NCBI GenBank assembly: GCA_030998225.1
Contig: JAPYXD010000608.1
Location: 4,928,501-4,992,500, forward strand
DNA from: Diplolepis rosae
Taxonomy: Eukaryota; Arthropoda; Insecta; Hymenoptera; Diplolepididae
Reading direction: 5' to 3'
DNA: 64,000 bases
A model generated the notes under the pieces. The model saw only the letters and a program-made list of their open reading frames with translations. It searched no databases and was not told the DNA's origin. The first letter of the stretch is position 1; every line of letters starts with the position of its first letter. A program made the position numbers and the translations under genes. Shown here piece after piece: positions 43,875-55,902 of the stretch.

Positions 43875-45160
43875 GGTTGAACTATAGCCCGCAAAACAGA
43901 CTTTTTGTAAACAATTTTTTTGTCAATTTGTAGTTTACCCAGGTGTTTTAAGAAAGACTAATCAATGGACGATATCTCGCATTTAAAGTGGAAAACTTGA
44001 CGAAGAAAATGTATAAGGAAATGAGCGTATAATGCAAGTTTAAATTTCATATGGTTTTTGTGGAGAATTTGTTTCATTCTTTAACCGATTTTGCTTTTTG
44101 AAAGTTCAAATTGTCCGTTGTGGAATTTGTAACAAATTATGTCGACAGATTTTTTTATATTGTAGAGTGACATTTTTGATAACATGTCTGCTATTATATT
44201 GACCTAAAATTCACAGAATTTTTGTTAATTTCTCATTTTTTTGGCATTGGGTCAGTTTCTTTTTATCTTCTTCTATTAAAATTATCAATGTTATTTATAA
44301 TAAAAAACGCAAAAAAGACAAGGCAAACGTTTCGGCTACATATGTGGGCCCTCTTCAGTGCCATAAACTTAAAGATTAATTCAAAATTCTTGTAAAAGAT
44401 AAAAATGTAGAATAAGATAGTTAAATTAAGGTTATCATAAAACTCAAAAACTTATCTCATCGCTTGCAATTCAAAATGAAGAAGTCCAGTAAGCAACAAC
44501 ACGAATTGGAAAAAAATATGTAGAATTCACTGTATATAGAAAATCAGATAAAATGAACAAAAAACTTCGAAATTTGTAAATAAACAGGACGGAAATTTTT
44601 GTTTGTTTTTTTTTTTATAAAGAATCAGTTATCAGTTTTTTTTCGGACAATTCATTTTATATTGAATTTGCAAGCAAGGCTTTACAGAATTATAAATTAT
44701 TATAATATCTATATATGTCATTTTGGTACAAAGGTGGAATATCTCATAGTTCTGACTATTTTCAGAACAAATTAAATTCAATAATACTTTTAAATGTGAT
44801 ACTTAATGTCACGAAAACTAAAATTTACAAAAATTTTTTTAAGCATTGATAATTTTAATAGAAGAAAATAAAAAGAAACTGACCCAATGCCAAAAAAATG
44901 AGAAATTACCAAAAAAAATTTTTATACTCATTCGTTCGAGAATTGTTAAGAAATAAAATAAATTCTCCACAAAAACCATATGAAATTCAAACTTGCATTA
45001 TACGCTTATTTGTTTATATGATAAATTTTCTTTGTCAAATTTTTCACTTGAAATACGAGATATCATCCATTTTATTGGTCTTTCGTAAAAAACTTGGATA
45101 AACTACAAGTTGGCAAAAAAATTTTTTACAAAAGTTCTGTTTGGTTGGTCCAGTTCAACC
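43875..45160. mobile_element. TTAA-flanked foldback element C
   Basis: TTAA at 43,871-43,874 and 45,161-45,164. Arms begin ggttgaactatagcccgcaa and, reverse-complemented, ggttgaactggaccaaccaa. They remain complementary for more than 300 bp (shared aagcgtataatgcaagttt-type, catatggtttttgtggagaa, ggcattgggtcagtttcttt). The left arm holds an extra segment of about 140 bp. The 560-bp centre is AT-rich. No transposase. Confidence 0.9.
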
Positions 45161-45164
45161 TTAA

Positions 45165-48100
45165 TGCGATTTAAAAATGTAAAGAAAATAATTTGTAGAG
45201 TTTTTGTGCCTTATCAGGAACTAATTAATATCAAAAATTTTTAATATTATAATTTGAATAATGAACTCATCATTGCTTCTTGGCTACTGATCTAGTATAT
45301 CAAATTGCACTTCACGCAGATAATATTTCCTTTTATCGCACAATTAAGATAAAAAATAAGATTTTAGATTTTCAATGGAATATATATATATCAATTAAAA
45401 CGAAAATATGTGATGAGAATGTAAACAATGATTTCAGGTAGACATTATATTTCTGTTTTGAGATAGCGCCACGGAGCGACCAACACAGGAAGCTTTCGTC
45501 ACGTCTTTCCACAATTGGCACTAAGCTAGGTATTCCGAGGCTTACCGAAAAGGTATCCCGAACAGATCCGAAGACGAAAGCGTCTCGGCGCCGAGCGTCC
45601 GTCAGTACGTCTGCAACATGACTCTAAGGCGCTTCCGCGTCAACGATGCTATTCAATTTATCGTGTTGCATTATGTTGTCAACTTCCGATTTCTCTTAAT
45701 TCTCGTCTCGTTTGTTTTATAATATCTAAATAACTTATTTCTGTCGTCAAAATACCGTTGAAAATCGTTCGCGATATTTTGCTATTAATTAAACTTCACC
45801 GTCGTTTGGGAATTGTAATGTTAGAAACTGAGTGAAAAGTTGTGAAATATTAAAACCGATGTTTGTTCTTTTTTAGTTAATGAGTTGGAAGGCTCAAGTG
45901 CGATTTTGAAATCCTGGAGATACTTAATACATTATTTATCTTTCTGATTTCTGGTATAAGAAGAACCGAATGAGCGGGGCTTGCAAGGAAATCAGCAGCC
46001 GAATTGGTTGGAAATATGTGTCAATAAATATTTTCACTGAGTGCAAAAGGATAGCAATTAAAATGTAAAGGATAAAGAGGATAAAATATGTGCGCGTGTG
46101 TGGGAGAAAGAGGGAGAGAATTCAGATAAACAAAATAGTAAGGATCAACCGGAAGGCTGCAGAAGGATCAACATGGTTTTGAAGAAACACTTTTTCCGGT
46201 CACGTTAATCTTGTAATCTATCATTCCTTTACTGAAAACAGCATTCCTGGCAAGATTATGATAAAATGTTGATAAAACAAGAGAATAATAAATTTAGCAA
46301 GTTTTAAAGATATGTTTGGCTCTTGAAGGAATGAGTAGACTAGAAAGACTTGCTGACTCAATTTTCTTGTCCACTGACAACACATGTCGTGTGATTTATA
46401 TTTCCAAATGTGCAATGCTCATAAATATTAAATATAATGTTGTACTTAACAACAATGAGCGCGTTTTCGTTCCAATAATAGTATTAAATAAACTTATGCC
46501 AGATAGCGAGCACGAGAGAATGTTTAGATTCTCAAGAATGTTGATTCAACTTAGCGGTACCTCAGAAATAATTTTAAAAATGATTGCTACGTATGATTCT
46601 CAAGATTGCCAGATTCCCAAGTTTTAGAAGAAACTAATTGAAGGGTTTTGACAATTCCCTAGCATCTTTAAGTTATAGAACCGGGAGCGGATATCAGACG
46701 TGCTTTTTTGAATATTCTAGAGTAAAATGGGTTTAAGAAGATAGTGAGAGAAAAAAAATAGATATACATTTATCTTCGCCATTTGACATATTAAACAGCA
46801 TTCAGAGTTTTCTGATGATATCACAACGATGGAACATCGCTGAGGTCGCGAGGTCATCACAGAATGCCTGAGCCGAGGACGAAGCGCTGTAAACACTGTG
46901 ACGGTACGCCATCTTGATAGATGTGCATCAAACTTCCTCTAACAAGGACTTTCAGTGGATTCAATATCCGTTCACCTTTTTAACCTGGTGTTGTTTGCCG
47001 TTTAACTAACATTCATTAATCAAAGGAACCATAGCTTCATATTCAGTATTGCTCATTATTAACTTTGATCATTATTTTTCGTATTAATGTTGTGTGCTTT
47101 TTTTTATGGATCCAAGTGTTATATATTGTCTAAGCGATTTGTTTACTATTAAATTATATTGAATGAGTGAACGAATAAAAGTCAATAATATTATTAAAAG
47201 AGAATTTTGTCAATGCATCAATAATTTACTTCCATTTTATGTAAAATTAGCTTGCGAGAGTTCTTTGAGTCGTTAATTAGGAATTAGTGAATCTAATATA
47301 GCGAACTAGCAGATAAATCATAATTGAAATGCAATTATTATATTTATAGTTGATTATGAAAGCAAGATAGCGTCTAATTTTATGAATACGCACTCATATT
47401 GGCATACAAATTAATATATTCTGGGCAAGAAAGAGCAGCTTACGGGTCGTTGTCAAAAAAGAACACATTTTTTTAAATCAAAAATTCTTTTTTTTTAATA
47501 TCATTAGAATAGACTACACAAATTGGAGTAGTTTTTAGTGAAATTTTTTAATTTTTTATACCTTTTTTTAGAAACATAAATTTGAAATATAGGCGCCCAT
47601 AATAATTTTTCTCTCAGTAACCTGTCCCAAACTATGAAAGCAAAAACTAAAACTGTGTAATAGTGATAAAAAATGTTGATAAATTTTTGGGACTCTAATG
47701 AATTATTTGCATAAAGTAAAAAAATCGACAAATTGTGAATAGAATTTCTATTATTAATAAATCCATTGATTTTCAAAATTACGAAATAATCCTTTTTCTT
47801 TTTTAGAGCCACATGTTTGTGAACAAAAAAATCCTTTTTCTCTTACGTTATGTGTGATGTGCAAATTGATTTCAAAGTACCACTGATAAGGTATTAATTT
47901 TTTTTTGGGGGGCGGTCTCAGTAAATATCGCCTCGGGCCTCAAAGTCTCTTAGTCCGCCACTAAAAATTAGAATTGAAAATAACCTTTATCAAAGTAATG
48001 TGAATACCGCCATTTACCACGCATGCGAATCTTCTAATTTCAAATAGGTCATCAAGTTGCATATAATTCTAAACGGATCTTCAAGTTATTCTGAATCTTT

Positions 48101-49512
48101 TGTTTCCCATTTAGAAGTTTGAATTGGTAATATTAAACTTTTTACCAGAGAATTAAAAAAACTCTTGGTACTAAACGTGTTTTTTTTCTTTAAAATGATT
48201 CATTCAGACATAATTATTCGGAACTATGAATCTGTGGGCACGCTTTTTACAAAGGTTTTGTATCAAATACATACAAAAATCAAATTCATGAAGAATTTCG
48301 TTTTATTTCCGAAATATGCAAAATAAAATAAGAATTTTGTTTCGATATTTCCGATACAAAACAAAAGAAAAGTCATGGTTAGAAACGGATGTCATCAGTT
48401 TTGTCTGGGTGGGCAATTCGTATCTTGGTGAATTAGACTTACCGGATACTTGGATGATACAATACTTGCATTAGACCTGCGACGAATGCGCAAAGCGCAT
48501 TCCAATCTGATGTCTGCGTTCAACTTATAGTCATAGTATTTGTGTGCGCCTTCTCTATTTATGCTGCAACGTATTTTTATTCTCGGGTTATTCACCCTTA
48601 CAGTGACAGATATATATATATATATATATATCTTCACAAAGCGGACTCCTAATATTTAAATTCAATCACCATAAAAATCAAGTTCCATTTTCAATTATAT
48701 TTTTGTGGAATAATCATTTACAATGAAAAATGCAGTTATAAGTAATTATTCTATGGATAATGTAATGTCGGTAACGCAGAATTGGTAGGTTATACATGGC
48801 TATAGGTTTAAAAACTGTATTTACGTTCAAAAAATATTTAGAATATAATATTTTCAGTCGTAAAAACTTAAAAATCACCAACTGGACTTTGAAAAACTAC
48901 TATGCATGTTGTTATTGCATGCACTGAAAGTAAAGCTTGAAATTAATTAATCTTATGATTATGAGCGTCCATTATAAATTACATAGATAATTTAATCAAA
49001 AATATGGCGGTGCGTTAACTTATATGTTCGAAATGACAATACAGTACATAACTGGTATGATTAAAACTGGATTGTTGGATTAATTTTCAGTAAAATATTA
49101 TTGACGTATCCAGAATTATGGTTATTAATTTTTACCACTAAATTATTTCTTAATATGTATATCGTTGCATTCTCGTAATATCGTTTTCACAAGTTACATA
49201 ATGCTACGTTTTTTCTTACTTCTAGATATTTTCTTTATATTTGCTATGGCAGCAGTTGAAATGTAGTCGTCTATAAAAGAAACTGCGTAGGTTTTAACAA
49301 TCTGATGGTCACCCAACGAAGCGAAAACTATCGTTCGTTATTCATAAATCTCGATCTAAAACTGTCTTCTCCTTTCCGGCATGAAACCCTTTCATTGTTT
49401 CAATGTTAAAGTCTCTTTCTTCCATATTCAATTTTTAAATGATTTGCTTTTATTACTCAATCTTTATTTTTCCCGTTTTCTGTAACATGTAGAAAAGAGT
49501 AAACACCACTGG
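45165..49512. other. Longest interval without a recognised element
   Basis: No family I know is present. At 45,460-45,660 the base composition rises and a 33-codon frame (45,618-45,719, MTLRRFRVNDAIQFIVLHYV...) ends in a hydrophobic run. At 46,331-46,627 an open plus-strand frame (MSRLERLADSIFLSTDNTCR ... SQDCQIPKF) stays open for about 100 codons. A TA microsatellite is at 48,608-48,631, and a g-rich patch at 47,905-47,925 is followed by gtctcttagtccgccact. If the window has a host gene or promoter, this is the best place to look. Confidence 0.3.
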
Positions 49513-49749
49513 TACGCTGAAAAAAAATGTATTTGACTCTACTACTTAGAAGTGTAAAATATGCCCTGCTACTTTATTAGTTAGAACAACTATACTTCTT
49601 TAGTTGGTTTCAAAACATGAGTTCTTGTAATAACAATAAAGATGGATGAAGAAGATCAACAAAAACAGTAGTTGCGCTAACCAGTAAAGTAGCTGTGACA
49701 TGTTTCATAAACTGAATTACATGCTTCAACTAACCATTTTTTTAGTGTA
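49513..49749. repeat. Small MITE with cactraaaaaaatg ends
   Basis: Left end acgctgaaaaaaaatgtatt; right end reverse-complemented acactaaaaaaatggttagt, followed on both sides by ttga. About 237 bp of AT-rich sequence with words such as agtagttgcgctaac. The pairing is imperfect. Confidence 0.45.
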
Positions 49750-49768
49750 AATTTTTTTAATTCCTTAA

Positions 49769-51151
49769 GGGCATGTGATACTTAGGAAATAAGCAAATTT
49801 TATTGATTTTAAATTTCCACATATTTTTATCCATACTACATAAAATCTTGTTGCAGTTTGGAAAATGAAAAAAAGTTTTATTTTAAAGTTCTATTGAGAC
49901 TTTTTACATTCTCATCATGGATGAGAAGGTATTGGTTTTATGTGAAAAATGACTTTCGAAATTTTCATCAAATCTTTACGTTTTGAGACCCCCTGAGTCA
50001 GAAAAAATGGTTTTTACGAAAGTGTCTGTCTGTCTGTCTGTCTGTAGTAGGTCGTGTACGGCATAACTCTCGATAGAATTATCAGATTGAATTGAGCTTT
50101 GGCACACTTTATCGGAGCCAAAAAAGTAAGGACAAGTTCGTTAACCAGCCACATCCAATCAAAATTGAGGGATTGAGCTCTACTTTTGTGTTTTTGAAAA
50201 TAACTTTTTCAAAAAATCAAACATTTCAATACTGGTTTTTGATAGTGCTCATAAATCTCTAAAAATTATCCTGATAACATTTTTTGATTAAATCAAAATT
50301 AGAAATGTTACAGCATATTCAAATTCGAAAAAAGTCAATATAAAAATTCCATTTTCCAGTTAAATTATACGAGATACGAAAAAAACGTTATGATACAATA
50401 TTATTTTCTACATAAAGACCTACAAATTTGAATCGTAACATATTTTCATAAGATTCTTTTTTTTTTTTAATTAAAAAAAAACTATTGAAAATCTAAAATT
50501 CAATGTTTTAACAATAATATGTAAAATACGAAAAAAACGTAAGAATACAAAGTTGTTCGTTTCAAAAAGATCTACAAATTTTGTCTGACGCAGTTTCTGA
50601 TAAAACATATATTTTTCGTTTCAATTCCAAAAAATACGATTAAAATTCAAAAATTCCATTTTTTAGACAAAATATGTGAGATACAAAAAAAACGTTTAGA
50701 TGGAAAATTGTTTGCCTAAATGAGGTTTACAAATTCTCATCAAGACATTTCGGAACAGGATGTATATTTTATGTTTTGATTTTTAATATTTAAAAAATTC
50801 GATTTTTTTCACCAAAATATGTGAGATACGAAATAAGCGTTGTTCTGCAAAATCGTTTCCTTAAATAAAGTCTACGATTGTTTTTTCTTTTTGAGAGATT
50901 TGGAAGAAAATAAATTATTTTAATCATGTAATTTATTAAAAAGTTACTGAAATGTATACAGAAAATCGAGCGCGAAGCGCGAGCGTCATGATGAGAATGT
51001 GTTCCTTAAGGCTGATAGAGCCTGTGTTTTATTTTCTTCACCTTTACCAAAATTTTGAAAACATATTTTAATGCATTTTGAACACAAATATATAGAAACA
51101 GAACCAAGTTGTTCACATGAACTTGCTACTTTTCTTAAATATCACATGCCC
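49769..51151. mobile_element. TTAA-flanked element D, hosting a TCTGTC copy
   Basis: TTAA at 49,765-49,768 and 51,152-51,155. Termini are gggcatgtgatacttaggaa and, reverse-complemented, gggcatgtgatatttaagaa. Most of the interior (49,905-51,030) is a TCTGTC-family repeat, so the element has either been invaded by that repeat or carries it. Confidence 0.8.
49905..51030 (+). repeat. TCTGTC repeat family, copy b
   Basis: Begins tttttacattctcatcatgg and contains gtctgtctgtctgtctgtct, cataactctcgatagaatta and taaccagccacatccaatca. It ends atgatgagaatgtgttcctt followed by aaggctgatagagcc. Inverted and closely similar to 32,735-33,597. It lacks the GC-rich tail seen in copy a beyond the aaggc word. 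Confidence 0.9.
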
Positions 51152-51155
51152 TTAA

Positions 51156-52080
51156 GACTGCGTGACGCAAGCTCACGCTCTTCACGTGAGACTTGCGACC
51201 GACAAATTATACGAAATCGTTTTAAGAAATTTAGTATTTGGAATCACACGTGGAATATTTCTCCAAGCTGACTTTTAACTTAATATTATTTAATCATTGA
51301 CTATGGAATGTACAAAATATGTTCACAGTTACCCTAACGATCGTAAACATAAAGTCGAACAGCTGTCGATGGGAAACATGCTAAATTTAACTCTACAGTC
51401 TACCAAGTCTGTATGTCACGATGAAAGTTCAACTTTACCATGAATGTGAGACATAAAGCAACCACAATGGTTCGAATGGTGGTTTTGACCTCGATACAGG
51501 ATTATGTGCTGTTTCAGATATTTGCACGTTAGAAGAATTTTTTCATTAAAATGACCTAATCCTTCTTCAAAAGTTTGGGATAAAGTTCAGTGAAAAATTG
51601 TAAACTAAAAAAAAAACGATTTTTTACCACAGCATCTATCTGAAAAAAGTAAGCCAGGTCTGCATGAACACGAGCAGGCGTTGCGTGGAGGGTACCACCA
51701 ATTTAAACTGAAAAATTGTTTTAAACATTTTTTTAAAATTATTTCTAAAACAAAAATCACTTTGAACTTTTTTCTGGAGTTATGAGCTTTATCCTAAAAT
51801 TTCCAGAACTTTCATTGATAATTATTAAATAATTTCTAAGCCTTGCTCCCATTCTAAACTTGGGAATATGTTGAGAATTTTTTGATGAACAATTTTATTT
51901 CGTGAAAAGCTTTTACGCATAAGAGTGGGAATTGGTCGCTTTATGCGGGAAATGATTAATTTAAGCCCGCCACTGAATTAAAATAGTGATATGGAAACTG
52001 GAAAAGCCATAAATACTCTTCAAGATATTTTGAAACAAATAAGAGAATCGTACAAAGTATCATTTATTTTGAAAATTAAA
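51156..52080. other. Unassigned interval
   Basis: No gene or repeat recognised. A GC-richer patch lies at 51,650-51,700 and cccgccactgaattaaaat at about 51,968. Confidence 0.35.
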
Positions 52081-52082
52081 AA

Positions 52083-52280
52083 TGATGTTATGTTATAGTC
52101 AGCAGTCCTGAGACTGGTTTGATGCAACTCTCCATCCGTTCCTATCCTCAGCGAGTCTTTTTATTTCGCAGTATCCGCTACAGCCTACGTCATCTATAAT
52201 TTATTTCACAGACTCTAATCTTTCCTTTTGCTTCCCTCTACTGTCCCATCTAGAATTGTTCCTGCCAATTCCTCACGTCT
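52083..52280 (-). pseudogene. LINE reverse-transcriptase tail
   Basis: The minus strand reads RREELAGTILDGTVEG, then with shifts VKQIIDDVGCSGYCEIKRLA, and EDRNGWRVASNQSQDC followed by a stop and an aacataacat tail. This is the C-terminal end of a non-LTR retrotransposon ORF2 plus its short repetitive 3' tail. It matches the split copy at 61,136-62,130 closely. Only about 65 codons survive (5' truncation is usual for LINE insertions). Confidence 0.8.
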
Positions 52281-52530
52281 GAATACGAAAAAAGGTTGAA
52301 AGATATGAATTTTTTATTTTTTTTGGTGTTTTGAAATTTCATTAGCAAAAATAGTCATTTTTTTTACAGAAAAGAAAGAATTAAAGGTAGATTTCTTCTC
52401 TCCTTATTTTTGAATTTATGTTTTTCAAATAATAAGTTGGTGGAAAAGGTGAACTCGCGATGTCCCAACTAGAAAATTCTAGTTAGAACTCAGTACCCTA
52501 TTTATTGGTAAAGATTTCTGGCCTTATTAA

Positions 52531-53173
52531 GGTAGTTTTCATTCACGAAAATTAGATCTCAGGCAAAAATGGACTATTTTGTTTTCAAGAATAGCAATAT
52601 TATTATTGAAGGGCTATTTTGAAAGAGAAAAGATTGTTTTACAAGAAAAAAATTTGAAACACAGAAAAATAATTTTATTAATAAATTTTATTTTTGACCT
52701 AACTTTTTTTCTTATCGCTTCTCACCAAATTTTAAAAAATTATGCGATTCTAATAAATCATGAATCACTTTTTCACAGAAAAGATTTCCCACAACTTCAC
52801 CGTTTCTGAATTTTAAAAATAAATTCTTTAATGGCTGAAACCATTAAAAAAACATTTTCCAAGATGAAATTTTTATAAGCAATTTTCGAAAATTGGAAAT
52901 AGTTAAGTAGTAGGGAATCTTTTTCTTGAAAAAGTGATTTGTAATTTATTAAAATCGCATGATATTTTAAAATTTTGAAAGAAGCAATAAAAAAAAAAGT
53001 TGGGGCAGAAATAAAATTTATTAATAAAATTATTTTTCTGTATTTCAAATTTTATTTCATGGAAATTAAGCTTTTCTCTACCAAAATAGCCCTTCAATAA
53101 TAATATTGTTATTCTTGGAAGCAAAATTATCTATTTTTGCCTGAGGTCTAATTTTCGTGCATCAACTAATACC
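52531..53173. mobile_element. TTAA-flanked foldback element E
   Basis: TTAA at 52,527-52,530 and 53,174-53,177. Termini are ggtagttttcattcacgaaa and, reverse-complemented, ggtattagttgatgcacgaa. Arms stay complementary for about 280 bp around a centre of about 80-90 bp. Because the arms are inverted copies, near-identical short frames appear on both strands (HRKIILLINFIF at 52,663 plus; YRKIILLINFIS at 53,039 minus); these are a by-product, not genes. Confidence 0.9.
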
Positions 53174-53375
53174 TTAAGGTCATTTGTTAAATTTTTCGAG
53201 TAACTATCAAGAAAAAATCCATAGCGTCTTTAGTTTATCTTATTTTTTTTCTAGAACAATAAATATTTTATAATTTGAAATGTTATAAAGGTTATGTTCT
53301 AGCAACTTCCCTCTGGTTTGTTGAATCAAGAAATTGATTAGCGAAGTATCGAATCAATTAATCTATTAATTTTTT

Positions 53376-53805
53376 ACATTCTCATTCTATCAGAAGTTAT
53401 TGGTTTTGTGTGAAAAATTACTTTTCAAATTTTTATCAACTTTCGACGTTTTGAAACCCTCCTGAGACAGAAAAAACGGTTTTTACGAAAGTGTCTGTCT
53501 GCCTGTCTGTCTGTCTGTCCGGCTCCTGTGGACACAATAACTCTCGATAGAATCATCGGATTGGATTGAACTTGGCACATTTCCTGAGATTCCAAAAAGA
53601 AAGGAGAAGTTCGTTAACCAGCCACATTCGACCGAAATTATGAAAATAAGAGCATTTTTAGTGTTTTTAAAATCTTTTTAAAAAAAAAGAATTAAACTAA
53701 AATTGCAATATTGGTTTCTAAAAGTGCTCATAAATCTTTACTTATTATCCTGATAACATTTTCAATAAAACATAAATTAGGAAAGTTGAAGTACGCATTC
53801 AGAAA
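53376..53805 (+). repeat. TCTGTC repeat family, copy c (left part)
   Basis: Begins tttttacattctcattctat and contains gtctgtctgcctgtctgtct and ataactctcgatagaatcat. It diverges from copy b and breaks at about 53,805, where the element at 53,806 begins. The family resumes at 55,595 (atacaggaaatcgag, tcatgatgagaatgtgttcc) and runs to the cgaagcgggcagatttttaa tail at 55,898. Confidence 0.8.
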
Positions 53806-54352
53806 AAAGTTTGGTTAAAACAACCGGAATTCCGGTTGCTTCAACCGGAAAAACATGTTTCGGTTGTTTTAATCATATATTTCCGTTAATGTGATTAAAT
53901 TTTCTAGTTGATATCACCGTAATTTTTCTAGTAAAAATTTCTCGTTACATTCGTGGTTATATTCCGGTAAATTCAACTAACTCAGTCCATTTAACATTAT
54001 ATTAATTATATAATATATAATATATTCAACATATTTCTAGTTAAATTTAATAAAATTTACTAAAATTCCTCGGTTGAATGCTAACATAACCTTAAAAATA
54101 AATAATGCTTTAAAGGCGTGGAAATTACAATATAATTTTCAAAATGAAAAAATATATATTTATTGTTGAATTATTTTATTTTGTCTATACTATTATTAAA
54201 AATGTACATTTGAATACATTTAAATATAATTATGAGCTTGGTCACTTATTCTTAGAGGAAGTTGTTGAACTAGCCTTGGTGCATATAAGAGGAGCCTATC
54301 CGAATCGGTACCTTCGTCTTGGAAAATTGCAATGATCGTAAAACAATTAATA

Positions 54353-54369
54353 CCCCCCCCCCCCCCCCC
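54353..54369 (+). repeat. C17 homopolymer
   Basis: Seventeen consecutive C residues followed by ttcatccatatatatataa. They lie at the end of a segment of about 110 bp (54,237-54,345) that is absent from the related copy at 60.7 kb. Like G18 at 22,685 it marks a sequence discontinuity. Confidence 0.9.
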
Positions 54370-54741
54370 TTCATCCATATATATATAAATCTATAATCTA
54401 TTTTCTTTACCTTTAAATTTTTCCTTTAAGTTATCTAACTTTCACTCACTTAACACCTTGTAAACTTTACTCTACATTTATTTGATACTTTGTGAAAATA
54501 TTTCAAGACAAGACGCGAGATCTTTAAGATTCCTTTGGACTCTACCTTATTTTCGTTTTAATTTGTTTTTGCAAAAGGCTTAATACATAACATAACTAAC
54601 AAGAATCCGGTATCAACATGTATAGCGAAAAACGAAAAGGCGCCAGACTGTGTAGACAGTAACGTTACCAACGGCGTATCTCGAAATTACTTTTACTATA
54701 TTTTCTTGTAACTTTAACTGAAATAATATTACCAGAATATA

Positions 54742-55437
54742 CAGGGTGATCCGCCAATAGTCATAAAGTTTTGAATGTCAAATTCTTTGTTAAAAACCAA
54801 ACAAGAAATCATATTGACAAAATTTTGCGACAACAATAGTTTTTAAAATATTGAGTATTGCAATTGGCCAATAGAAATTCACTATTTCCGCGGGCCCATA
54901 AGCTTCCTGCGCGATTTTTTTTACCAAGATTCACTTCAGATCAGTAGAAAAATATTCTCAGCCAGACAAGAGACAAACTATTACCGAAGCAACATGAAGT
55001 TGGAAACCATATCGCCGTCAATTGTTCATTGAGCTTCCCACGATTTAAATACGACTTACAAAAATTACTGAATTTTCCATGAGTTTGGATTTTTTATACA
55101 TAGGAACAAAAATGACGCCATTTAAGATTTAATTAGTGGTACTTACAATTAAAAATTTGTTTACTATAGTGTTTCCAACTTCATGTTGCTTCGGTAACAG
55201 TTTGTCTCTTGTCTGGCTGAGAATATTTTTCTACTGATCTGAAGTGTATCTTGGTAAAAAAAATCGCGCAGGAAGCTTATGGGCCCGCGTAAATAGTGAC
55301 TTTCTATTGGCCAATTGCAATACTCAATATTTTAAAAACTATTGTTGTCGCAAAATTTTGTCAATATGATTTCTTGTTTGGTTTTTAACAAAGAATTTTG
55401 TCATTCAAAACTTTATGACTATTGGCGGATCACCCTG
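54742..55437. mobile_element. 696-bp near-perfect foldback element with TA duplication
   Basis: Arms 54,742-55,012 and 55,166-55,437 (about 272 bp each) are near-perfect reverse complements, starting cagggtgatccgccaatagt on both sides and including cccataagcttcctgcgcga and cagccagacaagagacaaac. TA flanks each end. The related sequence at 58.66-58.69 kb (reversed) reads gcagaatatatatgaccataa without the insert, confirming an insertion with TA duplication. The 150-bp centre has no coding. Confidence 0.95.
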
Positions 55438-55594
55438 TATATAATCAGAATTTTTCAACCATAATAAGTAAACAATTTTTCGGTGGTTTCGATGGTACTC
55501 GTCGTACCTGAATTTCTTCAAGATTATAATAATATAAAAAACTCATATTCTTAAAAAATGTCAGTTAACGGTTCTTTTACTTTGGACGGTAGCA

Positions 55595-55898
55595 TACAGG
55601 AAATCGAGTATGAGTGTCATGATGAGAATGTGTTCCTGAAGGCCGAGAGATCCTTAAGTAATTTGAATTTCCTTTTTTATTTAAAATTATAAACAAATTT
55701 GGTAACTGAGAAAATGTAATTCACATTTATAGTATTATAAAATTGATTTGAGCTTCAGAATAAAATTTCAATAAATGATCTCGAATGTATGCGAAGAATA
55801 TAAGACCGAGGGCGTAGTGCAACGATCGAATCCCGCGCTTAGGCGTGCTCAAAATTGAGCGGGAAGAGAATGTGCCGGCGAAGCGGGCAGATTTTTAA
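55595..55898 (+). repeat. TCTGTC repeat family, copy c (right part)
   Basis: Matches the reverse complement of 32,466-32,790: tcatgatgagaatgtgttcc, aaggccgagagatcc, then gagggcgtagtgcaacgatc and cggcgaagcgggcagatttt. This right part includes the GC-richer tail shared with copy a. Confidence 0.8.
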
Positions 55899-55902
55899 AT
55901 TA

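Larger units (their letters stand above)
53806..55590 (+). mobile_element. accggaatt element, copy 1, interrupting TCTGTC copy c
   Basis: The left end cattcagaaaaaagtttggt followed by taaaacaaccggaattccgg matches the reverse complement of the right end of the element at 58,554-61,133. Internal segments up to about 54,490 and then 54,620-54,740 plus 55,438-55,590 match that element in reverse order. The right end here is decayed. It sits between the two halves of TCTGTC copy c and itself contains the foldback at 54,742-55,437. A 63-codon open frame (54,144-54,335) is unrecognised. Confidence 0.7.

Noticed and set aside
52579..53124. Pair of conserved genes on opposite strands with the same protein
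   Set aside because: The similarity arises because the foldback arms are inverted copies; the translations are low-complexity and AT-driven.
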